A stretch of 64,000 nucleotides of DNA from Marinobacter persicus (GTDB lineage: Bacteria; Pseudomonadota; Gammaproteobacteria; Pseudomonadales; Oleiphilaceae). Shown here piece by piece: positions 1 through 9,905 of this stretch. The notes under the pieces are model-generated. The model did no database searches and was not told the origin of the DNA. It saw nothing but the letters and a program-made list of their open reading frames with translations. The stretch covers positions 62,001 through 126,000 of the forward strand of contig NZ_PTIV01000003.1 of NCBI RefSeq assembly GCF_002934325.1, read 5' to 3'. The position numbers and the translations under genes were made by a program. Each line of letters starts with the position of its first letter. The stretch's first letter is position 1.

Positions 1-1
1 G

Positions 2-214
2 CTGAAGGACGGCGAGAAGCCCGAAATGAAATCGGTACGCTTCCGCACCCTGGGCTGCTACCCGCTGACCGGGGCCATTGAATCCAAGGCTGATACGCTG
101 CCGGACATCATTCAGGAAATGCTGCTGGCCACCAGCTCCGAACGCCAGGGTCGGGTGATTGACCACGACTCGGCAGGCTCCATGGAACAGAAAAAGCGGG
201 AAGGGTATTTCTAA
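2..214 (+). CDS. cysD: Sulfate adenylyltransferase subunit 2 (CysD), C-terminal part
   Basis: This is the 3' end of a gene that begins before the window. About 70 codons are visible and stop at TAA 212-214. The tail, with [22 protein letters not shown] and the terminal KKREGYF, is the conserved C-terminus of CysD, the PAPS-reductase-like subunit of ATP sulfurylase. CysD adenylylates sulfate with ATP to give APS, the first step of assimilatory sulfate activation, and works with the GTPase CysN. The cysN start codon follows one base after the stop, so the two are an operon and probably translationally coupled. No regulatory information is visible because the promoter lies outside. Confidence 0.96.
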   Translation: MKDGEKPEMKSVRFRTLGCYPLTGAIESKADTLPDIIQEMLLATSSERQGRVIDHDSAGSMEQKKREGYF

Positions 215-215
215 G

Positions 216-1874
216 ATGTCACACCAGTCTGATCTGATTGCGGAAGATATTCAGGCCTACCTGAAACAGCACGAGAACAAAGAACTGCTGCGCCTGCTGA
301 CCTGTGGCAGCGTCGACGACGGCAAGAGCACCCTGATCGGCCGCCTGCTGCACGACACCAAGATGATCTACGAAGATCACATGGCCAGCCTGCAAAGCGA
401 CAGCGCCAAGATGGGCACCACCGGCGAGAAGCTGGACCTGGCCCTGCTGGTGGACGGCCTGCAGGCCGAGCGGGAACAGGGCATCACCATCGACGTGGCC
501 TACCGCTATTTCTCCACCGACAAACGCAAGTTCATCATTGCCGACACCCCGGGCCATGAGCAGTACACCCGCAACATGGCCACCGGCGCGTCCACCGCGC
601 AGCTGGCGATCCTGATGATCGACGCCCGCCACGGTGTGCTGACCCAGACTCGCCGGCACTCGTACATCGCCTCTCTGCTGGGCATTCGCCACATCGTGGT
701 GGCGGTGAACAAGATGGACCTGGTGGATTTCAGCGAAGAGCGCTTCAACGAGATCAAGGACGACTACCTGGCGTTCGCCGCCAAACTCGGCCTGAAGGAC
801 ATCCGCTTCGTGCCCATCTCGGCGCTGGACGGCGACAACGTGGTGAACAAGAGCGAGAACACGCCCTGGTTTACCGGTCAGCCGCTGATGGACATCCTGG
901 AAACCGTGGAAGTTTCCCGGGACAAGAATCTGGAGCATTTCCGCTTCCCGGTGCAGTACGTCACCCGCCCGGATCTCAACTTCCGGGGCTTCTGCGGCAC
1001 CATCGCCTCCGGCGTGATTCGCCCGGGCGATGATGTGATGGCCCTGCCCTCACGGCGCACCAGCAAGATCAAGGACGTGGTGACCTTCGATGGCAACCTG
1101 GAAGAAGCCTACATCGACCAGGCCGTCACCCTGACCCTGGAAGACGAAATCGACGTCAGCCGTGGCGACATGCTGGTGAAGGTCGAAGACGAGCCGGAAG
1201 TGCACAACCGCTTCAACGCCAACATCGTCTGGATGACCGACGCGCCGCTGGAAACCGGCCGCCTGTACGACATCAAGCTCGGCCCCACGTTCACCTCTGG
1301 CACGGTGAAGACCATTCACCACCAGACCGACGTGAACACCCTGGAGCAACAGGCCAACCCGGAGCGCCTGCAGCTGAACGAAATCGGCCTGTGCGAACTG
1401 ACACTGAACCAGCCCATCGCGTTCGATGCCTACCAGCGCAACCACGCCACCGGCAGCTTCATCGTGATCGACCGGCTGACCAACGTGACCATCGGCGCGG
1501 GCATGATCGAAGGCCTGGCCGACGGTATCGAATCACTGGACCCGGTTACCACCGACGAGCGCGAACGCCGCCTGGCCCAGAAGCCCGCGATCATTGCCTG
1601 CAATGGCAAGCACGCCCCGGAACTGGCGCTGGCCGTGGAACGGGCCCTGTTCGACCAGGGCAAGACCGCCGTGGTGGTCTCCGAAGACAACACCGGCGAT
1701 GCCGACGAACGCCGTCATGTAGCCCAGTTGCTGACCGCCCATGGGTTGATCGCCATTGCCGAGAACCTGGGTTCCGACGTGGCCAACGCAACGGTGAGCG
1801 CCGATGCGGAACAGGACATTCCGGCGGCGGTCTCAGGGCTGGTTCAGGAGCTGGTTCGTAGTAAGCGGATCTGA
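216..1874 (+). CDS. cysN: Sulfate adenylyltransferase subunit 1 (CysN) with a decayed APS-kinase-like tail
   Basis: GTPase subunit of ATP sulfurylase, which uses GTP hydrolysis to drive APS formation by CysD. The start at 216 is one base after the cysD stop; a longer frame from 159 would run back into cysD. The translational-GTPase motifs are present: GSVDDGKST at residues 31-39, DTPGH at 110-114 and NKMD at 165-168, followed by EF-Tu-like beta-barrel domains to about residue 430. At 552 residues it is longer than a stand-alone CysN (about 475 in E. coli) and shorter than CysNC fusions (about 630). The last 100 residues keep APS-kinase flanking motifs (ERALFDQGK, then [15 protein letters not shown]) but the P-loop is replaced by NGKHAPELA and the middle of the domain is missing. 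Kinase activity from this tail is very unlikely, so a separate cysC would be needed elsewhere. Confidence 0.95.
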   Translation: MSHQSDLIAEDIQAYLKQHENKELLRLLTCGSVDDGKSTLIGRLLHDTKMIYEDHMASLQSDSAKMGTTGEKLDLALLVDGLQAEREQGITIDVAYRYFSTDKRKFIIADTPGHEQYTRNMATGASTAQLAILMIDARHGVLTQTRRHSYIASLLGIRHIVVAVNKMDLVDFSEERFNEIKDDYLAFAAKLGLKDIRFVPISALDGDNVVNKSENTPWFTGQPLMDILETVEVSRDKNLEHFRFPVQYVTRPDLNFRGFCGTIASGVIRPGDDVMALPSRRTSKIKDVVTFDGNLEEAYIDQAVTLTLEDEIDVSRGDMLVKVEDEPEVHNRFNANIVWMTDAPLETGRLYDIKLGPTFTSGTVKTIHHQTDVNTLEQQANPERLQLNEIGLCELTLNQPIAFDAYQRNHATGSFIVIDRLTNVTIGAGMIEGLADGIESLDPVTTDERERRLAQKPAIIACNGKHAPELALAVERALFDQGKTAVVVSEDNTGDADERRHVAQLLTAHGLIAIAENLGSDVANATVSADAEQDIPAAVSGLVQELVRSKRI

Positions 1875-1922
1875 TTTTCGGTATTCCTGAGACTAGAGAT
1901 TCCTACCTCGGTGGCTGGCGCC

Positions 1923-2005
1923 GGGGTGGGGATCTCTTTTTCTTTGGAAAAATAACTCGCTTCGCTCAGACATCTTTTTCCGGCAGAAAAAGAGACCCCC
2001 ACCCC
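1923..2005. repeat. Long hairpin repeat A1 (class A loop)
   Basis: An imperfect inverted repeat pairs 1923-1943 with 1985-2005, with 20 of 21 positions complementary. It encloses a loop with the core AACTCGCTTCGCTCAGACA (1954-1972). Weaker pairing continues outward to about 1913 and 2019. The same loop core occurs in copies A2 (reverse orientation) and A3, but the stem bases next to the loop differ between copies. It lies in the 411-base gap between cysN and yejK, which otherwise shows no gene. Confidence 0.85.
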
Positions 2006-2098
2006 ATCCGCCGGCAAGCTTTAGTGTTATACCTACATAAAAGTCTGCAAAGGATCCAACTGGCTGATTCAGCGTTCCCCGAGAGGCTCGTGGACGTG

Positions 2099-2180
2099 GG
2101 GCAGGTTATTCTTTTTCTCTAGAAAAAAGATGTCTGAGCGCAGCGAGTTATTTTTTCGTAAGAAAAAGAATAACCTGCCC
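2099..2180. repeat. Long hairpin repeat A2 (class A loop, reversed)
   Basis: A perfect 20-bp stem pairs 2099-2118 with 2161-2180. The loop contains TGTCTGAGCGCAGCGAGTT (2131-2149), the reverse complement of the A1 core with one change. A1 and A2 therefore form a head-to-head pair about 95 bases apart. The stem has no long run in common with A1 except its T-rich inner end. Confidence 0.85.
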
Positions 2181-2285
2181 TGCGGCCCTCCCCCAAACAG
2201 AAGGCTACCCATGAATCCCACCCCAATTCATGGCAGAATCTCCCCCGCTTGAATCACCCGCCAACGCCAACAGGAGCTGAACTCG

Positions 2286-3302
2286 ATGGCCATCAAACAC
2301 CTGCGCACCGCTTTCGCCAGCCAATACCAACCGGGCCAGCCCGCGCGCCTTGTTGCCGGCGAGGCCATGCAGGAGCCCGGTGGCGACTATGAAGCCCTGC
2401 ACAAGCAGATGAAGCGCCTGTTCAACAGCAAGCCGGGCAAAAAATACGGCCGCTTCTCCGAAGACCTGGGCGAATGCCCGTTCAGCGCCTGGCTGAAGGA
2501 TTACCTGGAAGACAAGCAGAGCTTCAACGCCCTCACCGACCGCCTGTTTGGCCAGTGGCAGGAACTGCTTAACGGCTGCCAGGAAGAGTTCGACGGCCAC
2601 CTGATGCTGGTGCACGAAGCGCTCGCGGATTCCGAAGTGGCCTATCTGCTGGTGCTGGAAACCGACAGTGCCATGCGCTTTGACGGCAGCGAGCGGCTGG
2701 ATGCCACCGACATTATCAGCCTGTCCCGCCTGAACCTGGCTGTGCGCATCGAGCTGGATGACTGGCTGGGCGAGAACGGCAGCGACAACTACCTCACGCT
2801 GGTACACGGTCGCGGCACCGGCGAGCCGGGCGACCTGTTCATCCGCCTGAGCGGCTTCACCAACAACGTGGACGTGGAAAAAGAGACCCTGACCTTCCTC
2901 GATGCCGTGGAAGCCTTCGCCAAGAACTCGGAGCCGGAAAAAGCCGGCGAAGTGCGCGCCAAGGCCTACGAGTTCTGCAAGGACCAGCACGCGCTGGGCG
3001 AGCCGGTGGAAATCGAGGCCCTGTCCGGCTACCTGGATGAAAACCAGCCCGAGCGCTTCAAGGAATTCGCCAGCCAGAACGCCGAGCTGCCGGAAAGCGG
3101 CGTGCTGCACCCGGACCACCGCAAGGTCAAGAAACTCGTCCGCATCGCCGGTTCGGGCGGTGGCATGAGCGTGTCCTTCTCCTCGGACCTGGTCAACCAG
3201 GCGGTCTACTACGACCGGGACAACGACGCGCTCACCATCACCCGCCTGCCCAAGGCGTTGCGGGAGCAACTACAGCGCTATCTGGAAGCCCGGGAAGACT
3301 GA
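2286..3302 (+). CDS. yejK: Nucleoid-associated protein YejK (NdpA family)
   Basis: 338 residues, the usual length for the 37-kDa nucleoid-associated protein family. Recognised by the conserved tail with AGSGGGMSVSF, DNDALTI and the closing LREQLQRYL, and by an N-terminal half with KKYGRFSE. Family members bind DNA and co-fractionate with the nucleoid; their exact role is poorly understood. A Shine-Dalgarno-like AGGAG lies about 8 bases before ATG 2286. It is monocistronic here: a 411-base gap with two hairpin repeats precedes it and trmH converges on it from the right. Confidence 0.9.
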   Translation: MAIKHLRTAFASQYQPGQPARLVAGEAMQEPGGDYEALHKQMKRLFNSKPGKKYGRFSEDLGECPFSAWLKDYLEDKQSFNALTDRLFGQWQELLNGCQEEFDGHLMLVHEALADSEVAYLLVLETDSAMRFDGSERLDATDIISLSRLNLAVRIELDDWLGENGSDNYLTLVHGRGTGEPGDLFIRLSGFTNNVDVEKETLTFLDAVEAFAKNSEPEKAGEVRAKAYEFCKDQHALGEPVEIEALSGYLDENQPERFKEFASQNAELPESGVLHPDHRKVKKLVRIAGSGGGMSVSFSSDLVNQAVYYDRDNDALTITRLPKALREQLQRYLEARED

Positions 3303-3325
3303 AGAGCGGCGAAGAGCATCGCCGG

Positions 3326-4060
3326 TTACTCGCTGGCGATGTTCTCGGGCTGGTCGTCCCACCTTGGTCGATTAGCCCGCTGCTTGCGCACCTCCTGCAT
3401 CCACCCCACCCCATCAATCAGCTCGCCGCTATCCGGATCAATCGGCGGGTACGGCAGTTTCCGGTCATCGCAGTAGCGCTTCACGGTGGGCTGACACCAG
3501 CAGAAAAGCAGGCGCTGGTATTCTTCGTCCGGCAGGCGCTGGCGATCAAACATCCCCGCCAGCTTCCGCTGACGCTGGGCCTCGGAAAGAATGATCGAGC
3601 ACGCCGAGGACACGTTCAGTGACTCCACCATGCCCATCATCGGAATCACAATGTGCTCATCCGCCTGCTCCGCCGTAACCGGGTTGACTCCGTCCACCTC
3701 GTTGCCCATCACAATGGTGCACGGCACGGTGTAATCCACATCCCTGAAATCTACCGCCCGGTCCGACAACTGCGCGGCGTACAGCTTGTGGCCTTGGGCC
3801 TTCAGTTCGGTCACGGCGTTGTCCATGGTGGGATGGGTGTGGGTGGTCACCCAGTTGTAACTGCCACCAGCGGTTTTCCGAAACGCGCGAAACCCTTCTT
3901 TTGGCCACACCACATGCATGTTCGCCACGCCGAAGGCATCGCAGGAACGGATAATGGCCGAGAGGTTTCTTGGCTTGTGCACCTGGTCGGTCAGCACCCG
4001 CAAATCGGGTTGGCGGGTGTCCAGAGTCTGCTTGATTCGGGCTAGGCGTTCGGGGGTCAT
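3326..4060 (-). CDS. trmH: tRNA (guanosine-18-2'-O)-methyltransferase TrmH
   Basis: SPOUT-class methyltransferase of 244 residues. The three SpoU motifs are visible: NLSAIIRSCDAFGV near residue 32, IVMGNEVDGVN near 117, and SLNVSSACSIILSE near 144, which together build the trefoil-knot SAM site. The C-terminal extension (about residues 170-244) fits TrmH rather than the shorter TrmL. The expected reaction is 2'-O-methylation of G18 in the tRNA D-loop. It is convergent with yejK, with only 23 bases between them and no clear terminator. Upstream is a 481-base region with hairpin repeats A3 and C1, shared with the divergent miaB. Confidence 0.9.
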   Translation of the reverse strand: MTPERLARIKQTLDTRQPDLRVLTDQVHKPRNLSAIIRSCDAFGVANMHVVWPKEGFRAFRKTAGGSYNWVTTHTHPTMDNAVTELKAQGHKLYAAQLSDRAVDFRDVDYTVPCTIVMGNEVDGVNPVTAEQADEHIVIPMMGMVESLNVSSACSIILSEAQRQRKLAGMFDRQRLPDEEYQRLLFCWCQPTVKRYCDDRKLPYPPIDPDSGELIDGVGWMQEVRKQRANRPRWDDQPENIASE

Positions 4061-4129
4061 GGTTTGTGTGTTTTCTGTTTGGTTAATCTGTCAGGTATCG
4101 CCTGGATTTAAAGCTTGGGGGCTGGCGCC

Positions 4130-4211
4130 GGGGTGGGTAGTGCTTTTCTTCCGGAAAAAACAACTCGCTTCGCTCAGACAATTTTTCCTGCAGAAAAGCA
4201 CTACCCACCCC
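4130..4211. repeat. Long hairpin repeat A3 (class A loop)
   Basis: A perfect 20-bp stem pairs 4130-4149 with 4192-4211. The loop carries AACTCGCTTCGCTCAGACA at 4162-4180, identical to A1. The outer stem shares GCTGGCGCCGGGGTGGG (4121-4137) with A1 but differs in the next six bases, and both arms carry matching changes so pairing is kept. It lies in the trmH-miaB divergent gap. Confidence 0.85.
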
Positions 4212-4268
4212 ACGCCGATCATCTGATGGGTTTGATGATCCATGGCCTACTAATTCAAAAGTTAGATC

Positions 4269-4380
4269 GAAGGGCTTTGGGGATGCCTTTCCAAAAATTT
4301 CGAAGGCCATGAATGGCCTGAGAGAAGCGCACAGGGATGTGCTCGTAGCGGTTTTTGGAAAGGCATCCCCAAAGCCCTTC
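4269..4380. repeat. Long hairpin repeat C1 (class C loop)
   Basis: A perfect 29-bp stem pairs 4269-4297 with 4352-4380. The 54-base loop holds two small hairpins, AGGCCA-TGAA-TGGCCT (4304-4319) and GCACA-GGGA-TGTGC (4329-4342). The second is followed by TCGTAGCG. The same two-hairpin loop recurs in C2 and C3 near 43.3-43.7 kb with different outer stems. It ends 70 bases before the miaB promoter elements. The rest of the 4061-4541 gap shows no gene. Confidence 0.88.
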
Positions 4381-4450
4381 CGAATCCCAAGCCCGAGGAA
4401 AAGTGATCATAGCACAAACCCAAATAAGGAATACCGAGACAACGGTGGTT

Positions 4451-4476
4451 GAAGTTTAGGCACCCCGTTATAATAC
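4451..4476 (+). promoter_or_regulatory. Probable sigma-70 promoter of miaB
   Basis: A consensus -10 TATAAT lies at 4471-4476. The best -35 matches (TTGAAG at 4451, or TGGTTG at 4448 with 17-base spacing) are imperfect. Transcription would start near 4483 and give a leader of about 60 bases before the ATG at 4542. Confidence 0.6.
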
Positions 4477-4541
4477 GCAGTCCATTTTTGCCCGCGCCCC
4501 ACACCACACCCGGCGCCCATACACCAAATTACGTGAGACCC

Positions 4542-5888
4542 ATGGCCAAGAAGCTGTACATCAAAACCCACGGCTGCCAGATGAACGAGTACGACTCCGC
4601 CCGCATGGCCGATCTGCTCAAGACCGGCGAAACCGTGGAAATGACCGACTCACCGGACGACGCCGACATCCTGCTGCTGAATACCTGTTCCATCCGCGAA
4701 AAAGCCCAGGAAAAGGTGTTTCACCAGCTCGGCCGCTGGAAGGGCCTGAAGAGCAAGAAACCGGATCTCATCATCGGCGTGGGTGGCTGCGTGGCGTCCC
4801 AGGAAGGCCAGGCCATCATCGACCGTGCCCCTTACGTGGACATGGTCTTCGGCCCCCAGACCCTGCACCGCCTGCCGGACATGATCACCGAGATCAAAAC
4901 CAAGAGTAACGGCGTGGGCGTGGTGGACGTCAGCTTCCCGGAGATCGAGAAGTTCGACAACCTGCCCGAGCCCGGTGCCGATGGCCCGTCTGCGTTTGTC
5001 TCCATCATGGAAGGCTGTAGCAAGTACTGCACTTTCTGCGTGGTACCCTACACTCGTGGCGAGGAAGTCAGCCGGCCGGTGGACGATGTGATTGCCGAGG
5101 TTGCTCACCTGGCCAGTCAGGGTGTGCGGGAGATCAACCTGCTGGGCCAGAACGTGAATGCCTTCCAGGGTGAGACCCACGATGGCGACACCATGGACCT
5201 GGCGGAACTGATCGAAGTCATCGCCACCATCGATGGCATCGACCGCATCCGCTACACCACCTCCCACCCGGTCGAATTCAGCGATGCGCTGATCGACGTG
5301 TACGAGCGCGTGCCGGAGCTGGTGAGCCACTTGCACCTGCCGGTGCAAAGCGGCTCGGATCGCATTCTGGCGGCCATGAAGCGCGGCCATACAGCGCTGG
5401 AGTACAAATCCAAGCTGCGCCGGTTGCGTAAGATTCGCCCGGACATCAGTTTTTCCTCGGACTTTATCATCGGCTTCCCGGGCGAGACTGAAAAAGATTT
5501 CGAAGACACCATGAAGCTGATCAACGACATCGGCTTCGACATGTCGTTCAGCTTCGTTTACAGCGCACGGCCGGGTACCCCGGCGTCCGACCTGCCGGAC
5601 GACACGCCCATGGACGTGAAGAAACAGCGCCTGAGCATTCTTCAGAATCGCCTGAATCAGAACGTGATGGACATCAGCCGCAAGATGGTGGGTAACACCG
5701 AGCGGATCCTGGTAACCGGCCTGTCCAAGAAGGACCCGGGCGAATACGCAGGGCGCACGGAGAACAACCGCATCGTGAACTTCCGCCACGAAAACCCGAA
5801 GGTGGTTGGGCACTTTATCGACGTGGAGATTGTCGAAGCCTACCCGAACTCCCTGCGGGGCGTGCCGGTTAATTCGGAACTGCTTTAA
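4542..5888 (+). CDS. miaB: tRNA-2-methylthio-N6-dimethylallyladenosine synthase MiaB
   Basis: Radical-SAM methylthiotransferase acting at A37 of tRNA after MiaA has isopentenylated it; miaA is also in this window. Start chosen at [19 protein letters not shown], which matches the family N-terminus; the frame stays open upstream to 4449 but would lie across the promoter. Auxiliary-cluster cysteines are C12, C49 and C83. The radical-SAM cluster is C159-x3-C163-x2-C166 ([10 protein letters not shown]). A TRAM domain fills the last 65 or so residues. 448 residues is standard. It leads the miaB-ybeZ-ybeY-ybeX-lnt series; ybeZ follows after 29 bases. Confidence 0.95.
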   Translation: MAKKLYIKTHGCQMNEYDSARMADLLKTGETVEMTDSPDDADILLLNTCSIREKAQEKVFHQLGRWKGLKSKKPDLIIGVGGCVASQEGQAIIDRAPYVDMVFGPQTLHRLPDMITEIKTKSNGVGVVDVSFPEIEKFDNLPEPGADGPSAFVSIMEGCSKYCTFCVVPYTRGEEVSRPVDDVIAEVAHLASQGVREINLLGQNVNAFQGETHDGDTMDLAELIEVIATIDGIDRIRYTTSHPVEFSDALIDVYERVPELVSHLHLPVQSGSDRILAAMKRGHTALEYKSKLRRLRKIRPDISFSSDFIIGFPGETEKDFEDTMKLINDIGFDMSFSFVYSARPGTPASDLPDDTPMDVKKQRLSILQNRLNQNVMDISRKMVGNTERILVTGLSKKDPGEYAGRTENNRIVNFRHENPKVVGHFIDVEIVEAYPNSLRGVPVNSELL

Positions 5889-5917
5889 TAGCAGCACCCA
5901 ATCCAACTGGAGACACT

Positions 5918-6900
<983 letters not shown>

Positions 6901-6901
<1 letters not shown>

Positions 6902-7374
6902 TGAGCGAGCTGACGGTTGATTTCCAGAACGCCTACAACGGCGACGGCGTGCCCGGCGAGGAACAGCTCCAAACCTGGGCCCAATTGGCGTGGCAGGGTG
7001 ATGAGCCTTCCGAGGTAACGGTTCGTATTGTCGACGAGCCGGAAAGCCAGGCCCTGAATCACCAATACCGGGGCAAGGACAAACCCACCAATGTTTTGTC
7101 CTTCCCATTTGAGGCCCCACCCGGTATAACAGTGCCATTGGCGGGCGATCTGGTGATCTGCGCGCCGGTTGTGGAACGGGAAGCCCGGGAGCAGGGCAAG
7201 GCGTCCGAAGCCCACTGGGCCCACATGGTGATCCATGGCATGTTGCATCTTCAGGGCTATGATCATATACAAGATGAAGACGCCGAGGTCATGGAAGCTC
7301 TCGAAATCCAGTTGCTGGCGCAATTGGACATCGGCAATCCTTACGAATCAGAGGAAACGGAACCAGACTCATGA
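6901..7374 (+). CDS. ybeY: Endoribonuclease YbeY (16S rRNA maturation)
   Basis: Single-strand-specific metallo-endoribonuclease needed for 16S rRNA 3' end processing and ribosome quality control. The zinc motif H-x3-H-x5-H appears as H112, H116 and H122 ([11 protein letters not shown]). The family motif NVLSFPF is at residues 64-70. 157 residues, standard length. It overlaps ybeZ by one base and the next gene by four bases (ATGA), so it sits inside a tight operon. Confidence 0.95.
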
Positions 7375-8216
7375 GCGACGATCAGTCGAGTCGCAGTCAG
7401 GGCAACAAGTCCTGGCTGGAGCGTTTATCACAGGCCTTTTCCAGCGGGCCTGAGTCCATCGAGGACGTGCTGGAGATCCTGCGGGACGCCGAGTCCCAGA
7501 ACATCATCGATACCGATGCCATGAGCATCATCGAAGGTGCCATGCAGGTGATCGACATGCGTGCGGATGAAATCATGATCCCCCGCTCCCAGATGATCAC
7601 CGTCAAGGCCTCCCAGGACCCGGGCGAATTCCTGCCTGAAATCATTTCCTCTGCCCACAGCCGTTTCCCGGTCATTGGCGAAAGCCAGGATGACGTTATC
7701 GGCGTGCTTCTGGCCAAGGACCTGCTGCCGCTGGCCATCAACAACGAGCTCGACTGGAATCACATCCGCGAGATTCTGCGCCCGCCCACCTTTGTGCCGG
7801 AAAGCAAGCGCCTGAACCAGCTGCTCAAAGAGTTCAAAGAGAACCGCAACCACATGGCCATTGTGGTGGACGAGTATGGCGGAACGGCCGGTCTGATCAC
7901 GATCGAAGACGTGCTTGAACAGATCGTCGGCGAAATCGAGGACGAACACGATTTCGACGAGGAAACCCACATCAAGGCCCGGGGCGATGGCGTGTTTGCC
8001 GTCAAGGCGGCCACTCCGGTTGATGACTTCAACGAATTCTTCGGCACCGAGATGGACGAGGAAGAATTCGACACCATTGGCGGCCTGGTTCTGAAGGAAT
8101 TTGGTCACCTGCCCAGACGGGGCGAAACGGTTGAATTCGGCGGGCTTACGTTTACTATTGCCAACGCCGATAACCGAGTCATCCGTCTGTTGCAGGTAAC
8201 CCGAAGTGAGTCATGA
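7371..8216 (+). CDS. corC: CBS-domain protein YbeX/CorC (magnesium and cobalt homeostasis)
   Basis: 281 residues. A CBS pair spans about residues 60-190 ([43 protein letters not shown]) and a CorC/HlyC transporter-associated domain spans about 205-278. There is no DUF21 membrane domain, as expected for the short cytosolic YbeX type. Its role in Mg/Co efflux is known only by association; recent work on E. coli YbeX links it to ribosome metabolism. ATG overlaps the ybeY stop by four bases, and lnt overlaps the 3' end. Confidence 0.92.
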   Translation: MSDDQSSRSQGNKSWLERLSQAFSSGPESIEDVLEILRDAESQNIIDTDAMSIIEGAMQVIDMRADEIMIPRSQMITVKASQDPGEFLPEIISSAHSRFPVIGESQDDVIGVLLAKDLLPLAINNELDWNHIREILRPPTFVPESKRLNQLLKEFKENRNHMAIVVDEYGGTAGLITIEDVLEQIVGEIEDEHDFDEETHIKARGDGVFAVKAATPVDDFNEFFGTEMDEEEFDTIGGLVLKEFGHLPRRGETVEFGGLTFTIANADNRVIRLLQVTRSES

Positions 8217-9753
8217 ACCCGGCGCTCGCCACCCCCTGAAGCTACCGTTCACGGATAATCCCTGGTTCGCCGCCGCCACCCTCCTGGTGGCCGGCGCCCT
8301 GCAAACCCTGACCCTGTCCCCGTTCCACTTCTGGTGGCTGGGCCCCGTTTCCGTCTTTCTGATTCTGCTGGTGACCGTACACCAAGCTCCCGGCAGGCTG
8401 TTCCTCTCCGGCTGGCTGACCGGCGTGGGTCTGTTTGCCTCCGGTGCCAGCTGGATTTACGTTTCCATCAGCGAACACAGCAATACCCCGGCCGCCATTG
8501 CCGTGGTGCTGATGGTTCTGTTCATCGCCGGCGTCGCCCTGTTTCATGCCCTGGCCTTCTGGTTCTGGGGCAAACTGGCCAAGGACTCACCGGTGCGCCG
8601 GCTTCTGCTGTTCCCGGCCATCTGGGTGCTGGGTGACTGGCTGCGAAGCTGGCTGCTGACCGGTTTCCCATGGCTGTACCTGGGCACCGGCCATGTCGAC
8701 GGCCCGCTGGGTGGGCTGGCACCACTCACCGGCGTTCACGGCATCACCTTCTGGATCACCGTCACCGGCGTAGCGGCCTATGGCGCCTGGTGGCTGTGGC
8801 GTGAAAGCCGGCAGAAAACCGCCGGCGCGGTGGTGGCCCTGACCCTGCTGCCCTGGTTCGTGGCCCCGGCCATGAAGCAGGCGGACTGGACCGAAATGAG
8901 CGACGAGCCCATCAGCGTCGCCGCCATGCAAGGCAACATCCCACAGCGAATCAAGTGGAACCCCGAGTTCATGCGGGATCAGATTGTCACTTACCTGGGG
9001 ATGACCGAAAACCACTGGCAGGCCGATATCGTCCTCTGGCCGGAAACCGCCATCCCCATCACCCAGGATGAAGCCGGCAAGATCATTGACCACATCAACA
9101 GCCAGCTAGGCGACAACAGCACTCTGATCACCGGCATCCCCTGGTATGGCTATAGCGAGCAAGTGGAAGACTTCACCTTCCACAACAGCATCATGGCCAC
9201 CGGCAACGGCGAAGGGATGTACCACAAACAAAAGCTGGTGCCTTTCGGCGAGTATGTGCCTCTGGCGGGATTGCTGAGGGGGTTAATCAGTTTTTTTGAC
9301 CTGCCGATGAGCAGTTTTACTCCCGGCCCGGACTATCAAAAGCCGCTGAAAGCCAGTGACATCAATGTCATGCCCTACATCTGCTATGAGGTGGCCTACC
9401 CTGATTTCGTGGCATTCAACGCCAGAAATGCCGGGTTACTGGTCACCATCAGCAACGATGGCTGGTTCGGTGATTCCATCGGCCCCCAACAACATCTGCA
9501 GATGGCCCGCATGCGCGCCTTGGAAACCGGTCGCTACATGCTGCGAGGCACCAATAACGGCGTGACAGCGATCATCAATGAAAAGGGTGAAATCACCGAG
9601 CGCATTCCGCAATTCGAGCGCGGAGTGCTCACTGGCAAGGCCTACACCGCCGAGGGCCAGACACCCTACATGCAGACCGGCTCCTGGCCGGTACTGACAC
9701 TGGCCGTCATCCTGATAGTGTTTGTGCGGGAGAGGGTAATTCCAAAGAATTAA
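8206..9753 (+). CDS. lnt: Apolipoprotein N-acyltransferase Lnt
   Basis: Inner-membrane enzyme adding the third acyl chain to the N-terminal cysteine of lipoproteins such as LptE, encoded 4 kb away. 515 residues: about seven hydrophobic segments in residues 15-220, then a nitrilase-like domain from about 235 with the triad context LWPETAIP (Glu), KQKLVPFGEY (Lys) and CYEVAYPD (Cys), and a last membrane helix near 490. The GTG start at 8206 overlaps corC by 11 bases; the nearby ATG at 8213 is in another frame. The gene ends the operon, and the downstream inverted repeat may act as terminator. Confidence 0.95.
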   Translation: MSHEPGARHPLKLPFTDNPWFAAATLLVAGALQTLTLSPFHFWWLGPVSVFLILLVTVHQAPGRLFLSGWLTGVGLFASGASWIYVSISEHSNTPAAIAVVLMVLFIAGVALFHALAFWFWGKLAKDSPVRRLLLFPAIWVLGDWLRSWLLTGFPWLYLGTGHVDGPLGGLAPLTGVHGITFWITVTGVAAYGAWWLWRESRQKTAGAVVALTLLPWFVAPAMKQADWTEMSDEPISVAAMQGNIPQRIKWNPEFMRDQIVTYLGMTENHWQADIVLWPETAIPITQDEAGKIIDHINSQLGDNSTLITGIPWYGYSEQVEDFTFHNSIMATGNGEGMYHKQKLVPFGEYVPLAGLLRGLISFFDLPMSSFTPGPDYQKPLKASDINVMPYICYEVAYPDFVAFNARNAGLLVTISNDGWFGDSIGPQQHLQMARMRALETGRYMLRGTNNGVTAIINEKGEITERIPQFERGVLTGKAYTAEGQTPYMQTGSWPVLTLAVILIVFVRERVIPKN

Positions 9754-9758
9754 TTTTT

Positions 9759-9899
9759 GCCACGGAATCCACGGAAGAACACGGAAATCAAAAGACAAAG
9801 ACGATTTGGCCACGAAATCCACGAAAGAACACGAAATTAAAAACACAGATTTTCTATTCAGTTAATCATTTTTTCGTGTTCTTCCGTGGATTCCGTGGC
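9759..9899. repeat. Triplicated CACGGAA-type repeat forming a convergent-gene hairpin
   Basis: Two direct copies (9759-9784 with GCCACGGAATCCACGGAAGA, and 9809-9837 with GCCACGAAATCCACGAAAGA) are followed by an inverted copy at 9872-9899. The inverted copy can pair with either direct copy, and pairs best with the first. Flanking T- and A-runs on both sides fit a bidirectional terminator between the convergent lnt and the zinc-ribbon gene. Similar GTTCTTCCGTG/CACGGAAGAAC repeats are known from other proteobacterial genomes. Confidence 0.75.
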
Positions 9900-9905
9900 T
9901 AAAAA

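Noticed and set aside
1572..1874. A functional CysNC fusion with APS kinase.
   Set aside because: The P-loop and the centre of the kinase domain are missing, and the protein is about 80 residues too short.
4130..4380. Plain Rho-independent terminators.
   Set aside because: Most copies lie between divergent genes, lack a following T-run, and have large structured loops.
9759..9899. A CRISPR-like array.
   Set aside because: Only three copies, one inverted, with unequal spacing and no cas genes.
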